Source of the DNA: Sediminimonas sp.
GTDB taxonomy: Bacteria > Pseudomonadota > Alphaproteobacteria > Rhodobacterales > Rhodobacteraceae
Direction: 5' to 3'
DNA: 64,000 bases
NCBI RefSeq assembly: GCF_024637375.1
Contig: NZ_JAGXFK010000036.1
Span: 1-64,000 of the forward strand
Made by a program: the position numbers and the translations under genes. Position 1 is the first letter of the stretch, and the number at the start of each line of letters is the position of its first letter. Below are positions 1-7,713 of the stretch, piece after piece. Under the pieces are notes generated by a model. That model was not told the origin of the DNA, made no database searches, and was given only the letters and a program-made list of their open reading frames with translations.

Positions 1-320
1 GCGGAGACGAAGGCGGCCTCGGCGGCGGCGTCAACGGCGGAGACGAAGGCGGCGTCGGCGGCGTCGGCGGCGGCAGCGGCGGCATCGGACCTGATATCGT
101 CGGCTGGCCCAACAGCCGCAACCGACGCTATCAACAGGCTGCGCAAGACCGGCAGAGCTGTCAAATCTTCTTCGTACGCCCAATCCAGCACCGCGTCCCA
201 CCACACGGGCAACAGCCGCGCCGCGGCGCGCGACGCGATCCAGACCGACACCTCGCGCGATTGATCCTCCAGCCACGCCCTCAGGCTGTCCTCATCCTTG
301 ATATCCGCAATCTCGACCAT
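1..320 (-). CDS. Ala-rich protein of unknown function, N-terminal part only
   Basis: The frame opens with ATG at 320 and runs off the left edge, so about 106 codons are visible and the stop is outside the window. Residues 1-75 look like a folded domain rich in Trp and acidic residues (motif LLPVWWDAVLDWAYEED). From about residue 79 the chain becomes Ala/Asp repeats such as DAADAAFVSA, encoded by imperfect GC-rich direct repeats at 1-90. It starts 39 nt after the DUF2484 stop on the same strand, so it probably belongs to the same operon. I do not recognise a family and infer no function. Confidence 0.6.
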   Translation of the reverse strand, partial: MVEIADIKDEDSLRAWLEDQSREVSVWIASRAAARLLPVWWDAVLDWAYEEDLTALPVLRSLLIASVAAVGPADDIRSDAAAAAADAADAAFVSAVDAAAEAAFVS

Positions 321-359
321 TGCGTGCAGACTGCCCCGCGCGCGGGGCAAGGTAAAGCC

Positions 360-605
360 TCAGCGCACCCGCCGCCTGAGCCACCGGCCCAGGTAGACCA
401 CCGGCCAGCGCAGCATCGACATGCCGCCCAGCATCACCAGCAGCCCCGCCCAGGGTCCGTGGGCATAGGTGACCAGCCCCAGGATCGGGATGCCGGCGCC
501 GATCAGCCAATAGGCCCGGCGCCAGAGGTTGTCGCGCGACGGGATCAGCGCGGCCACGTTGGCGACCACCGCCCACAGGCAGGCCAGGATCAGCGATACG
601 CTCAT
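360..605 (-). CDS. DUF2484 family small membrane protein
   Basis: This 81-residue protein has two or three hydrophobic segments (residues about 3-20 and 30-63) and a basic C-terminus. It matches the DUF2484 family, which in Rhodobacterales sits beside murC/murB. Its ATG (605) overlaps the TGA of the permease fragment (ATGA), showing translational coupling in the ancestral operon murC-permease-DUF2484. The function is unknown; the location suggests an inner-membrane protein linked to cell-wall genes. The prophage now separates it from the murC promoter side. Confidence 0.75.
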   Translation of the reverse strand: MSVSLILACLWAVVANVAALIPSRDNLWRRAYWLIGAGIPILGLVTYAHGPWAGLLVMLGGMSMLRWPVVYLGRWLRRRVR

Positions 606-1402
606 CCGCCGCCCCACAGTTGCAGGGCCAGCGCGGCGGCCGAGGCCACGAGCCCCAGAACCGGCACCGTCATCGGCACCCGGAACGACGCCTGCGGCTG
701 CTCACGCTTCACCCCGATCAGGGCCGCGTTGACCAGCACGAATACCCCCAGCAGGATCGCCGAGGTCGCACCGGCCAGCGCCGCCACCGGCAGCGCCAGC
801 GCCCCCGCCAGCACCGCCGCGCCGACCAGCGCCGTGGCCAGCACCGGCGTGCCGAACCGGGGGTGGGCGTTGTGAAACACCCCAAGCGCGGCGCTGCGCC
901 GGCCCAGCCCGAACAGAACCCGGCTGGCCATGATGATCTGCGCCAGCACACCGTTGAGCGCCGCCGCCACCGCGATCAGCGCCAGCGGCGCCGCCGGCCC
1001 GCCGGTGGCGCGCGCCCATACCAGCGCCAGCGGCTGTTCGGACCCGGCCAGATCGTCCACCGGAACCGACCGCACGGCGGCCCAGGCCACCAGCCCATAG
1101 AGCGCAGCGGTGATGGCAAGCGACAGCAATATGGCGCGCGGCATGGTGCGTTCGGGGTGTTTGACCTCTTCGGCCATGTTGACCATGTCCTCGAACCCGA
1201 TGAAGGCAAAGAAGGCCAGCGTCGCGCCGGCCCCGATGCCGGCCCAGGCGACGGCCTCGGGCATCTGCCAGTCGGCACTGGGCAGCGCCGTGCCGCCGGC
1301 CCAGATCACCAGCGCCAGGCCCGCCACCTCGATCACCGTGAACACCGCGGCGACGGCCAGGCTTTCCAGCACGCCGATCAGCGCCACGCCGATCAGCGCC
1401 AG
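602..1402 (-). pseudogene. APC-type amino-acid permease, C-terminal fragment (split by prophage)
   Basis: This is the downstream part of an amino acid-polyamine-organocation permease with several hydrophobic transmembrane helices and the family stretch FFAFIGFEDMVNMAEEVKHP. The frame stays open up to the prophage end at 1403. Joining it to 40532-40926 with one copy of the 5-bp duplication gives an uninterrupted 396-codon frame through the junction (VVGL-ALIGVALIGV). A start at 1387 could express a fragment, but the N-terminal helices, which in this family help bind substrate, are missing. The insertion is therefore expected to inactivate it. The substrate is unknown. Confidence 0.85.
1398..1402. 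repeat. 5-bp target-site duplication, left copy (GCCAG)
   Basis: GCCAG directly abuts the prophage end TGTAGCG. The same five bases abut the other end at 40532-40536. A 5-bp duplication is the known signature of Mu transposition, and removing one copy restores the permease reading frame. Confidence 0.9.
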
Positions 1403-1449
1403 TGTAGCGTGACACGCAATTTTTCAGAGTTTGACACGCAATTTTTCAG
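1403..1449 (+). repeat. Prophage tail-side terminus with two transposase-binding-site repeats
   Basis: The end starts TGTAGCG. The 18-mer TGACACGCAATTTTTCAG occurs twice, at 1410-1427 and 1432-1449, exactly 22 bp apart. The opposite end carries a related element (TTGACACC...TTTCAG). In Mu the right end has adjacent 22-bp MuA sites R1 and R2, so these are inferred to be the equivalent sites. The remaining bases to 1497 hold no gene. Confidence 0.8.
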
Positions 1450-1497
1450 CAAACGACTTTTATTCGGGCGAGCGCTCAACACCCCTTTAAGGGCCGC

Positions 1498-2481
1498 TTA
1501 ATCGCCCTCTTCATCCTCGCCGCGCTCGACGTCAACCCGGCTGCGCAGGCCGGCGCCGAGCTCGTGCTCCACGCGCCGGATGTGCCACTCCCCGGACAGC
1601 TCTGCCCGGATGTCCGGAAGGTCGACCAGTCCGCCCGCGAATAGCCCGGCGTCGAAGCCGCCGAGTTCGAGCGTGCCCTTGCCCAGCCCCCGGCGCGCCC
1701 GGTTGAGGGCGGCATCGGCCGCGCGCTTGGCAGCCTCCTCCGAGCCGTAGACTTCGCGCAGCTCGAGAATGGGCTCGCCCTCGCCCGCCTCGACCACGCG
1801 CACCTGGCCGGCGCCGATCTCCGCCCATTCGGCCTTCACGGTCTTGTAGACCTCGCGCCCGGACAGGTCGAAGTTCCAGCGCGCCAACCGCGAGAGCGGC
1901 AGGGGCACGGGCGGGATATCCCCACCCTCGGCCGTCTTCTTCGACCCCCGGCGCACGACGACGAGACGCCCGGCCGAGGGCTTGGCCGTCGCGTCCAGCG
2001 CCTCCGCCAGGCGGGTGAGGAGGTGCAGGTCGCTTTCCGCCGTCTGCGCGACCATGTCGTAATGTGTGGTGGCGATGTCCTCGCCGACCACCGGCTCGAG
2101 CCCCGCTTCGCCAGCGATCTTCTTCACGATGTCGCCCAGGGTCACGTCCTCCCAGGCGCGCGTCTTCGGCGCGCGGATGCGCCCGGTCATGTCGGCCGCC
2201 TGGGCGCGGATCGTGATCTTCTGGACGGGCCCCTCCACCGACACCGCGTCGACCACGTAGAGCCCCATGGGCGAAAGGCCGGTCTCCCGGTAGCCCAGGC
2301 GCAGCTTCAGCTCCGCCTCCCTGGCGGGCAGTGCCACCCGGCTGTCGCGATCGTCGATCGTCATCACCAGCCGGTCGGCCTCGAAGCCCTGCTCGTCGAC
2401 CAGGCGCAGCGACACCAGCCTGTCGCGCACCAGCGGCGTGATGTCCGAGCCGTCAGCCTCGATCAGGAAGTCCGGCGTCAC
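1498..2481 (-). CDS. Phage tail protein D (gpD-like, late control/baseplate hub)
   Basis: This 327-residue protein resembles P2 gpD, the tail-spike hub protein that joins tube and baseplate in contractile tails. The N-terminus (MTPDFLIEADGSDITPLV) and the two-domain length are typical. It is the last gene of the late operon, and its start overlaps the stop of the gpX gene. Only about 95 bp of phage DNA follow before the end. No unusual codon use or break is visible. Confidence 0.88.
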   Translation of the reverse strand: MTPDFLIEADGSDITPLVRDRLVSLRLVDEQGFEADRLVMTIDDRDSRVALPAREAELKLRLGYRETGLSPMGLYVVDAVSVEGPVQKITIRAQAADMTGRIRAPKTRAWEDVTLGDIVKKIAGEAGLEPVVGEDIATTHYDMVAQTAESDLHLLTRLAEALDATAKPSAGRLVVVRRGSKKTAEGGDIPPVPLPLSRLARWNFDLSGREVYKTVKAEWAEIGAGQVRVVEAGEGEPILELREVYGSEEAAKRAADAALNRARRGLGKGTLELGGFDAGLFAGGLVDLPDIRAELSGEWHIRRVEHELGAGLRSRVDVERGEDEEGD

Positions 2482-2690
2482 GCTTCTTTCCCCCAGAGCC
2501 GGATTTGCGACACCGCGGGCGCCGTGACGCTATCGGGCAGGCGCACCTCGACACCGGCGGGCAGGATCGGGCCGCGACCCGCGAGCCCTGGGTTGGCGCG
2601 CAAGAGGTCGAGCGTGTAGCCGTCATCGCCGTACTCGGCCCAGGCGATGGCATCGACGGTGTCGCCTTGCTGCGTGGTGTAGGTGGTCAT
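2478..2690 (-). CDS. Phage tail protein X (LysM-like)
   Basis: This 70-residue protein begins MTTYTTQQGDTVDAIAW, the LysM-like pattern of P2 gpX. P2 gpX is a small tail protein needed for tail completion, probably by binding near the tube tip. The start overlaps the stop of the gpU gene and its end overlaps the gpD start, so the three are translationally coupled. Length agrees with the family. Confidence 0.85.
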   Translation of the reverse strand: MTTYTTQQGDTVDAIAWAEYGDDGYTLDLLRANPGLAGRGPILPAGVEVRLPDSVTAPAVSQIRLWGKEA

Positions 2691-3091
2691 AGCAGGTCCG
2701 CCCCGTAAGCGCGCAGGGTCACCGTGAACTCGATCTTGCGCGGCGCGCCATCGCGCATGAAGTAGCTCTTACGCTCCTCGACGCCGACGATCACCCACTG
2801 CTCCCAGATCCAGCCGAGCCCGTCGACCAGCATCATAGGCCGCCCCTGATCGGCCGTGGCGCGCATCAACTCGACCTGTCGCAAGCCCCCCTTGAAGTGC
2901 GGGTAAATCACCCCTTCAAGCACCAGATCGTGGGCGTCCGGTCCGAGGTATTGAAGGGCCGGCGCGCGGCCGACACGGTCGAGCTTTTCCCACCGCCATG
3001 CCGCCTGCCGCGTGAGCGACTGGTAGGCAGCATGGTTGACGCCGAAGCGGAACGCGCCGAGCGCCATCATCACCAAGCTAGTCCCGATCAT
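2687..3091 (-). CDS. Phage tail protein U
   Basis: This 134-residue protein has the P2 gpU pattern: a hydrophobic N-terminus (MIGTSLVMMALGAFRFGV), a Trp-Glu-rich middle and a C-terminal ...IEFTVTLRAYGADLL. gpU is a tail-terminator type protein of contractile tails. I chose the ATG at 3091, not the upstream in-frame start at 3154, because the longer form lies in the tape-measure coding region and adds a non-homologous basic stretch. The 14-bp overlap with the tape-measure end fits coupling. Confidence 0.85.
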   Translation of the reverse strand: MIGTSLVMMALGAFRFGVNHAAYQSLTRQAAWRWEKLDRVGRAPALQYLGPDAHDLVLEGVIYPHFKGGLRQVELMRATADQGRPMMLVDGLGWIWEQWVIVGVEERKSYFMRDGAPRKIEFTVTLRAYGADLL

Positions 3092-6000
3092 ACTGCCCTC
3101 CGTCGTGCAGGCCGTTTTCCGCGCCGCTCTCGCGCCCGATGCGCTCGATCTCACGCCGCACCTCGGCCGCGATGTCCTGCGGGCTCATACCGGGCGCTGC
3201 GTGGATGTGAATATCGCCGACCGTTACGCCACCGACCTGGCGCCCGCCCCCGGTACCCACCAGGCTGGGGCTGTGGTCGATGTTCGGCATCTCGGCCGCG
3301 ATGGTCGCCGGATTGAACGACGCCAGCGCGGGCATGTCGACCGCCCCGGCCGCCGCGACCGCCGGCACCCCCGCCATGGAGGCGGCCATGATCATGCGCG
3401 CCGCCCGCGCCGGGATCACCCGGCCGGCGACATCCGGCACGAAGATTTCTTCGCCCTGCTCGTTGATGCGATAGCCGAAGCCCGGCCGCACCGAGCCGCC
3501 CAGCGCCCGCGCGCCGACCGGGCGCGGCTCGCCGCTGGTGGTGCCTGTCGGCGCCGCCCCGTTGGCCGTGCCGCCGGGAAGGGTGCGCAGCGCGCCCGAC
3601 AGCTCGCGCACACGCTCAAGGGCGCGCTCGATCGACGTGATGTTGACATCCGGCGCCGCCTCGGTGTCGGACAGAAGCGCGAGCGCGGCCTCCAGCTGAT
3701 CCGACTGCGTCTCGGCCTCGGCGATCTGCTCGACCAGCGCCTGCAGCGCCGCCTGGGCCCGCCCAAGCAGCTGCCGGCGCAAGCCCGACGCCATCATGTC
3801 GCCCGGCCCCATCGGGCCGGTGAGTTGATCCTCCAGCGCGGCGATCTCGGCGCGCGTGACTTCCGCCTCCTCTCGAAGCTCCGCGATGCGCTGCGCCGGC
3901 AGGGCGCTACGCCCCGCCGCCGCCTGCACCGTTTCGGCAGCTTGCCGCACCTCGGGCGTGAGCCGGTCGAAGCCGGGCATGTCCGCCGCCACCGGCGCCT
4001 CGACGATCGGGCTGTCGTCGCGCCCCATCAGCCAGAGCAGCCAGGCGGGCGGCTCGGGCCATGTGATCAGGTCGCCGAAGTCGATCCTGCCGATGAAGCT
4101 CCAACTCCAGTCGGGCAGGAAGTCGCTCCATTCGAACCCGAAAATCCGCTCCATCAGGGCGGTGAACGGGGCTATCGGCAGCCACGTCACCCAGGAAATC
4201 ACCTCCAGCAGGTTTTCCCAGGTGAACCACTCCTTGATGTCCTCGATGTATCCGCTGAGCGCATCGAGGCTGAGGTACTCATCCCAGCCGAGGGGCTTGA
4301 TGAGCAAGTGCCAGAGAAGCTCGCCCGCCAGCGCGGCCCAGCCAATCACGGGAATGAAGCGCAACGCGCCGCGCCCGATCCATGCGAGGGGCGTAATCAG
4401 CGAGCGCCAGCTCAGACGGCCGGCCAGCGACGCCCAGCCGATCGCCGGGATCAACCTGGAGACCCATCTGAGCGGCGTGACCAGCGCCGAGGCGGCCAGA
4501 CGCGCGCCGCCCGCCGCCAGCGCGCGGAACCGCAGCGGCGACAGACGAGGGATGAGTGCCGCCGTCCATGTCAAGGGCGCGACCAAAGCAGAAACGGCAA
4601 GCCTGCTGCCCACAGCCAGCGCGACCCACGCCGCACTGGCCAGGCGAGGAATAAGGGCTGCCGTCCACACCAGCGGACGGATCAGTCCAACCACAAGGAG
4701 ACGCCGACCGCCGGTCGCGAGGGCGCGAAACAGCGCAACAGTGAGGCGCGGAATTAGCGCTGCCCCCCACGTGAGTGGCCTCACAAGTCGCGAGAGCCGC
4801 AGCGCGCGCAGCCCCGACAGCCGCGCCAACGTCCCGACCACACCGCCGAGCAGGCGCCCGGCCAGCCGCAGCGGCAGGGCCACCACGCGAAGCGCCAGGC
4901 GCAGCCCCATGACGCCGGCAGTAACCAGCGCGACGCCCTTGGCGACGGCGGGGGATGCCTCGATCCACTCGATCAGCTGGGCGACTACGCCGCCGAGCCA
5001 GCTCCCGGCCGTCTCGCCCCATTCGGCCCACGCCTCGGCACTCGCATCCAGTGGCGCCACCAGGGCGCCGACCCATTCGGCCAGCGCCCGCGCCCGATCC
5101 ACCAGCCAGTCAAGCAGGGGCGCCGCCGGCCCAAGCGCGGCGCGCAGCCCCACGCCGAAGCCCCGGAAGAAGACCAGCAGCCCCTCCCAGTTGTTCCAGA
5201 TCCAGAGACCCGCAAGCGCAATGCCCGCGACGATCGCGCCGATCCCGCTGGCCAGCAGCGCCACGCGCAGGGCGATCATCGCCCCGCGCACCAGCGCGAA
5301 GGGGTTGAGCAGGGCCAGCAGTGCGCGCCCCAGAACCGGCAGGAAGGCCACCAGCCGCCCCCCCGCACCGATCAGGCGCAGCACCGGCACGGCCGCCGTG
5401 AGGGCGGCAAAGCGCAGCGCGAGCGAGGCCAGCCGCATCGCGAAGAGCCCCGCCGTGGCGATGCCGATCTGGCGGATCAGCTCGGGGTTTTCCGCGACCC
5501 AGTCGCGGAAGATGCCCACCACCGGCATGACACCTTCGAGCAAGGCATTGAGTTCGGGCAGCAGGACGGAGCCGAAGGTCGTCGAGAGCGCGGTGATGAA
5601 GCCGCGCAGCCGCGCCACCGCGTTCGCCGTGGTCGATGCCTGCTGCTCGTACTCCTCCAGCATCGCCCCGGCAAAGTCCGACGGGTCGGCGACCAGGTCG
5701 AAGCTCTCGCGCAGCAGGTTGAGGTTGTTGAGCAGTGGGGCGATGGCCCCCATGCTTTCCTCACCGAAGAGCTGCGAGAGCGCCGCGCCGCGCCGCGCGT
5801 CCGGCAGCTCGGAGAGCGCGGTCATCACGTCGGTGATTGCGCCTCGCGCATCGACCTGCATGCGCTCGGCCATCTCGGTGGCATCAAAACCCAGCCCTTC
5901 CATGACACTGCGCTGACGCGCCGTCATGGCCTCCCCGCGCGTGAGCGCGCCGGTGAAGTTCTTCAGGGCGGTGGCCGCGATCTCCGGACTGGCCCCGCCC

Positions 6001-6722
6001 GCCAGGAACGCCGCGGACAGGGCGGCGACCTCCGTTTCGGCCAGGCCGGCGGTCATCGCCACGGCGCCTTGCCGCCGGATCACCTGGACCAGGTCCGGCG
6101 CGGACGCGTTCATGCTGTTCGAGATGTGGTTGACCGCATCGCCAAGCCCGAGGGCCCGCTCCTGGGTGAGCCCGAGCGCGCCGCGCCACTGCGCCATGGC
6201 CTCGCCGGCCTGGGCGGCAGACATATCGAACGCGACACCCATCTGCGCCGCATCGCGGGCGAAGGCGATCAGCTGCGCGCGCCGCTCGTCGTCGGGCAGG
6301 GCATCGTCGATGATCCCGGCCTGCCCGGCCGCCTCGATGATCGAGGCCACGCCCTCGGCCGCCATCGGCAACCCCCCCGAAGAGGTCAGCGCAAGGATGT
6401 CGTCGCCGAGCCGTTCAATGGCGGTTTCATCGTCGAAGGTTACGACCCGCCGCACGCCCGCCATCGCGCTTTCGAACTCGATGGCGGGCTGCATCGCGCG
6501 GTAAAGGCCGTAGCCGATCGCGGCGGTTTCCAGCGCGGAGCCGCGCATCGCAGCCCGCTGCGCGTCAAGCGCCGCAACGTTCCGGTCGGCGAAGGCGGTG
6601 GCGCGGTTGCCGGCCTGCGTCGCGCTGTCAGCGATGCCGCCGAGCGCCCCGCGGACCTTCCGCGCCGGGGCGCTGACCCGATCGACCAGTCTCAGGATCA
6701 TGGCGATGTTGAGATCGCTCAT
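3078..6722 (-). CDS. Phage tail tape measure protein
   Basis: This 1214-residue protein sets tail length and is expelled during DNA injection. Residues about 80-400 match the TP901-type tape-measure region. Residues about 420-520 are strongly hydrophobic and predicted to span membrane. Residues about 648-820 hold five or six degenerate repeats of 28-34 residues around (R/A/T)PL.W..ALIPRL. The C-terminal 150 residues are Ala/Gly-rich with a helical part. The ATG overlaps the stop of the E' frame (ATGA). Position after the E/E' chaperone is that of P2 gene T. Confidence 0.9.
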   Translation of the reverse strand: MSDLNIAMILRLVDRVSAPARKVRGALGGIADSATQAGNRATAFADRNVAALDAQRAAMRGSALETAAIGYGLYRAMQPAIEFESAMAGVRRVVTFDDETAIERLGDDILALTSSGGLPMAAEGVASIIEAAGQAGIIDDALPDDERRAQLIAFARDAAQMGVAFDMSAAQAGEAMAQWRGALGLTQERALGLGDAVNHISNSMNASAPDLVQVIRRQGAVAMTAGLAETEVAALSAAFLAGGASPEIAATALKNFTGALTRGEAMTARQRSVMEGLGFDATEMAERMQVDARGAITDVMTALSELPDARRGAALSQLFGEESMGAIAPLLNNLNLLRESFDLVADPSDFAGAMLEEYEQQASTTANAVARLRGFITALSTTFGSVLLPELNALLEGVMPVVGIFRDWVAENPELIRQIGIATAGLFAMRLASLALRFAALTAAVPVLRLIGAGGRLVAFLPVLGRALLALLNPFALVRGAMIALRVALLASGIGAIVAGIALAGLWIWNNWEGLLVFFRGFGVGLRAALGPAAPLLDWLVDRARALAEWVGALVAPLDASAEAWAEWGETAGSWLGGVVAQLIEWIEASPAVAKGVALVTAGVMGLRLALRVVALPLRLAGRLLGGVVGTLARLSGLRALRLSRLVRPLTWGAALIPRLTVALFRALATGGRRLLVVGLIRPLVWTAALIPRLASAAWVALAVGSRLAVSALVAPLTWTAALIPRLSPLRFRALAAGGARLAASALVTPLRWVSRLIPAIGWASLAGRLSWRSLITPLAWIGRGALRFIPVIGWAALAGELLWHLLIKPLGWDEYLSLDALSGYIEDIKEWFTWENLLEVISWVTWLPIAPFTALMERIFGFEWSDFLPDWSWSFIGRIDFGDLITWPEPPAWLLWLMGRDDSPIVEAPVAADMPGFDRLTPEVRQAAETVQAAAGRSALPAQRIAELREEAEVTRAEIAALEDQLTGPMGPGDMMASGLRRQLLGRAQAALQALVEQIAEAETQSDQLEAALALLSDTEAAPDVNITSIERALERVRELSGALRTLPGGTANGAAPTGTTSGEPRPVGARALGGSVRPGFGYRINEQGEEIFVPDVAGRVIPARAARMIMAASMAGVPAVAAAGAVDMPALASFNPATIAAEMPNIDHSPSLVGTGGGRQVGGVTVGDIHIHAAPGMSPQDIAAEVRREIERIGRESGAENGLHDGGQYDRD

Positions 6723-7191
6723 CGTCTCGGGCCCCCGTTCGCGCGCGCCTCCGCTTCCCTGCGCTCGCGCGCCATGGCGAGCCAGCGCGCAAGCTCTTCG
6801 ATTTCCATGGCCAGCATTTCAGACGGCTGGACATTCAAGACCATGGCCACATCGGCCATGGCCTCTTCCACGTCATCGGGGAGCTTCAGGCGCTCCCCTG
6901 TGGCGCCAGCCCCTCCAGCTGCTCGGCCCGCGCGAAAAAAAGCAGAAGCTTTCCGGACAGGTCGGTGAAGTCGGCCGGGTCCAGCGCGGCCACCTGGTCG
7001 GGCGCGAGCGCGGGCTGCGTCACGCGCGGCAGGAGCGTCATCAGGGCGGTGACATCCATCTGCAGCACGTCGGTCATTTTCAGGCCGCGCAGCGCGCCGA
7101 CCGAGGGCTTGGTGACCTCGACCTCGTGGATCTCCTTGTTGCCGACCTTGATGGGGTGGCTCAGCCGTGTCGTCTTGGTCTTGTCACTCAT
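6719..7191 (-). CDS. Tail assembly chaperone E+E' made by -1 ribosomal frameshift
   Basis: The E frame (6886-7191) can continue as a fusion when ribosomes slip back one base on T TTT TTC at 6940-6934. The shifted frame is then open to TGA at 6719-6721. It encodes the classical E' motif (VQPSEMLAMEIEELARW), which has no convincing start of its own. P2 makes gpE+E' by the same kind of slip on T TTT TTG. Extended chaperones bind the tape measure protein during tail assembly. The shift is inferred from sequence and not proven. Confidence 0.75.
6886..7191 (-). CDS. Phage tail assembly chaperone (gpE-like)
   Basis: This 101-residue protein starts MSDKTKTTRLSHPIKVG and matches the P2 gpE type of tail assembly protein, which lies between the tube and tape-measure genes. 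Residues about 85-90 are encoded by the slippery run used for the E' extension. The zero-frame product ends 26 codons before the E' core begins. It follows the tail tube gene by 12 bp. Confidence 0.82.
   Translation of the reverse strand: MSDKTKTTRLSHPIKVGNKEIHEVEVTKPSVGALRGLKMTDVLQMDVTALMTLLPRVTQPALAPDQVAALDPADFTDLSGKLLLFFARAEQLEGLAPQGSA
6934..6940 (-). promoter_or_regulatory. Programmed -1 frameshift heptamer T TTT TTC
   Basis: In the E frame the codons read CTT TTT TTC. Slippage of the P-site and A-site tRNAs by one base keeps full pairing in the first two positions. The site is the only link between the E frame and the open E' frame. Confidence 0.75.
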
Positions 7192-7203
7192 GGCTCAACC
7201 CCC

Positions 7204-7701
7204 TCAGATGCCCATGGCGCGGCGCAGCTCGGCGAGCTGATCGACCCCGCCGATGACGCGCACGCCGTTTTCGATGTCGATCTCCCACAGCTCCTCGCCG
7301 TCCTTTTCGAGGCGGTAGTAGTCGACCTCCATGGTGATCTTCAGGGTCGACTTGTCGCCGGCCTTCAGATCCTCGGGGCCGTTGACGCTGATGCGCCCGC
7401 CCAGGGTGGCGATGTAGGTGTCGGCCGAGAAATCATCCTCGCCCATGGCGCCGGGGCGCATGACGAAGCGCGTGCGCCGGCCGAAGGACTTGAGCAGCGC
7501 GGGATCCCATTCGGCGAAGGTGATCTCGGACTGCATGCCCTCCATGCCCATGTCGATCGCGACGGGGCCATCCATGCCCGCGCCACGATGCGCCTCGGTG
7601 TTGAGGGTGACCGGAGGGAGTTTCGCCTCATCGACGCGGCCGAAATAGCTTGTGCCGTCGACGAAGGCGTTGAAGTTGCGGATAGTACGAGGATATGCCA
7701 T
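7204..7701 (-). CDS. Phage major tail tube protein (FII-like)
   Basis: This 165-residue protein forms the inner tube of the contractile tail. The opening MAYPRTIRNFNAFVDGTSYFG and the acidic, beta-rich remainder match P2 gpFII, which has about 170 residues. It lies 12 bp after the sheath gene, as in P2. The start ATG is preceded by a GGAGAC Shine-Dalgarno. Confidence 0.9.
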   Translation of the reverse strand: MAYPRTIRNFNAFVDGTSYFGRVDEAKLPPVTLNTEAHRGAGMDGPVAIDMGMEGMQSEITFAEWDPALLKSFGRRTRFVMRPGAMGEDDFSADTYIATLGGRISVNGPEDLKAGDKSTLKITMEVDYYRLEKDGEELWEIDIENGVRVIGGVDQLAELRRAMGI

Positions 7702-7713
7702 TTGCCGGTCTCC

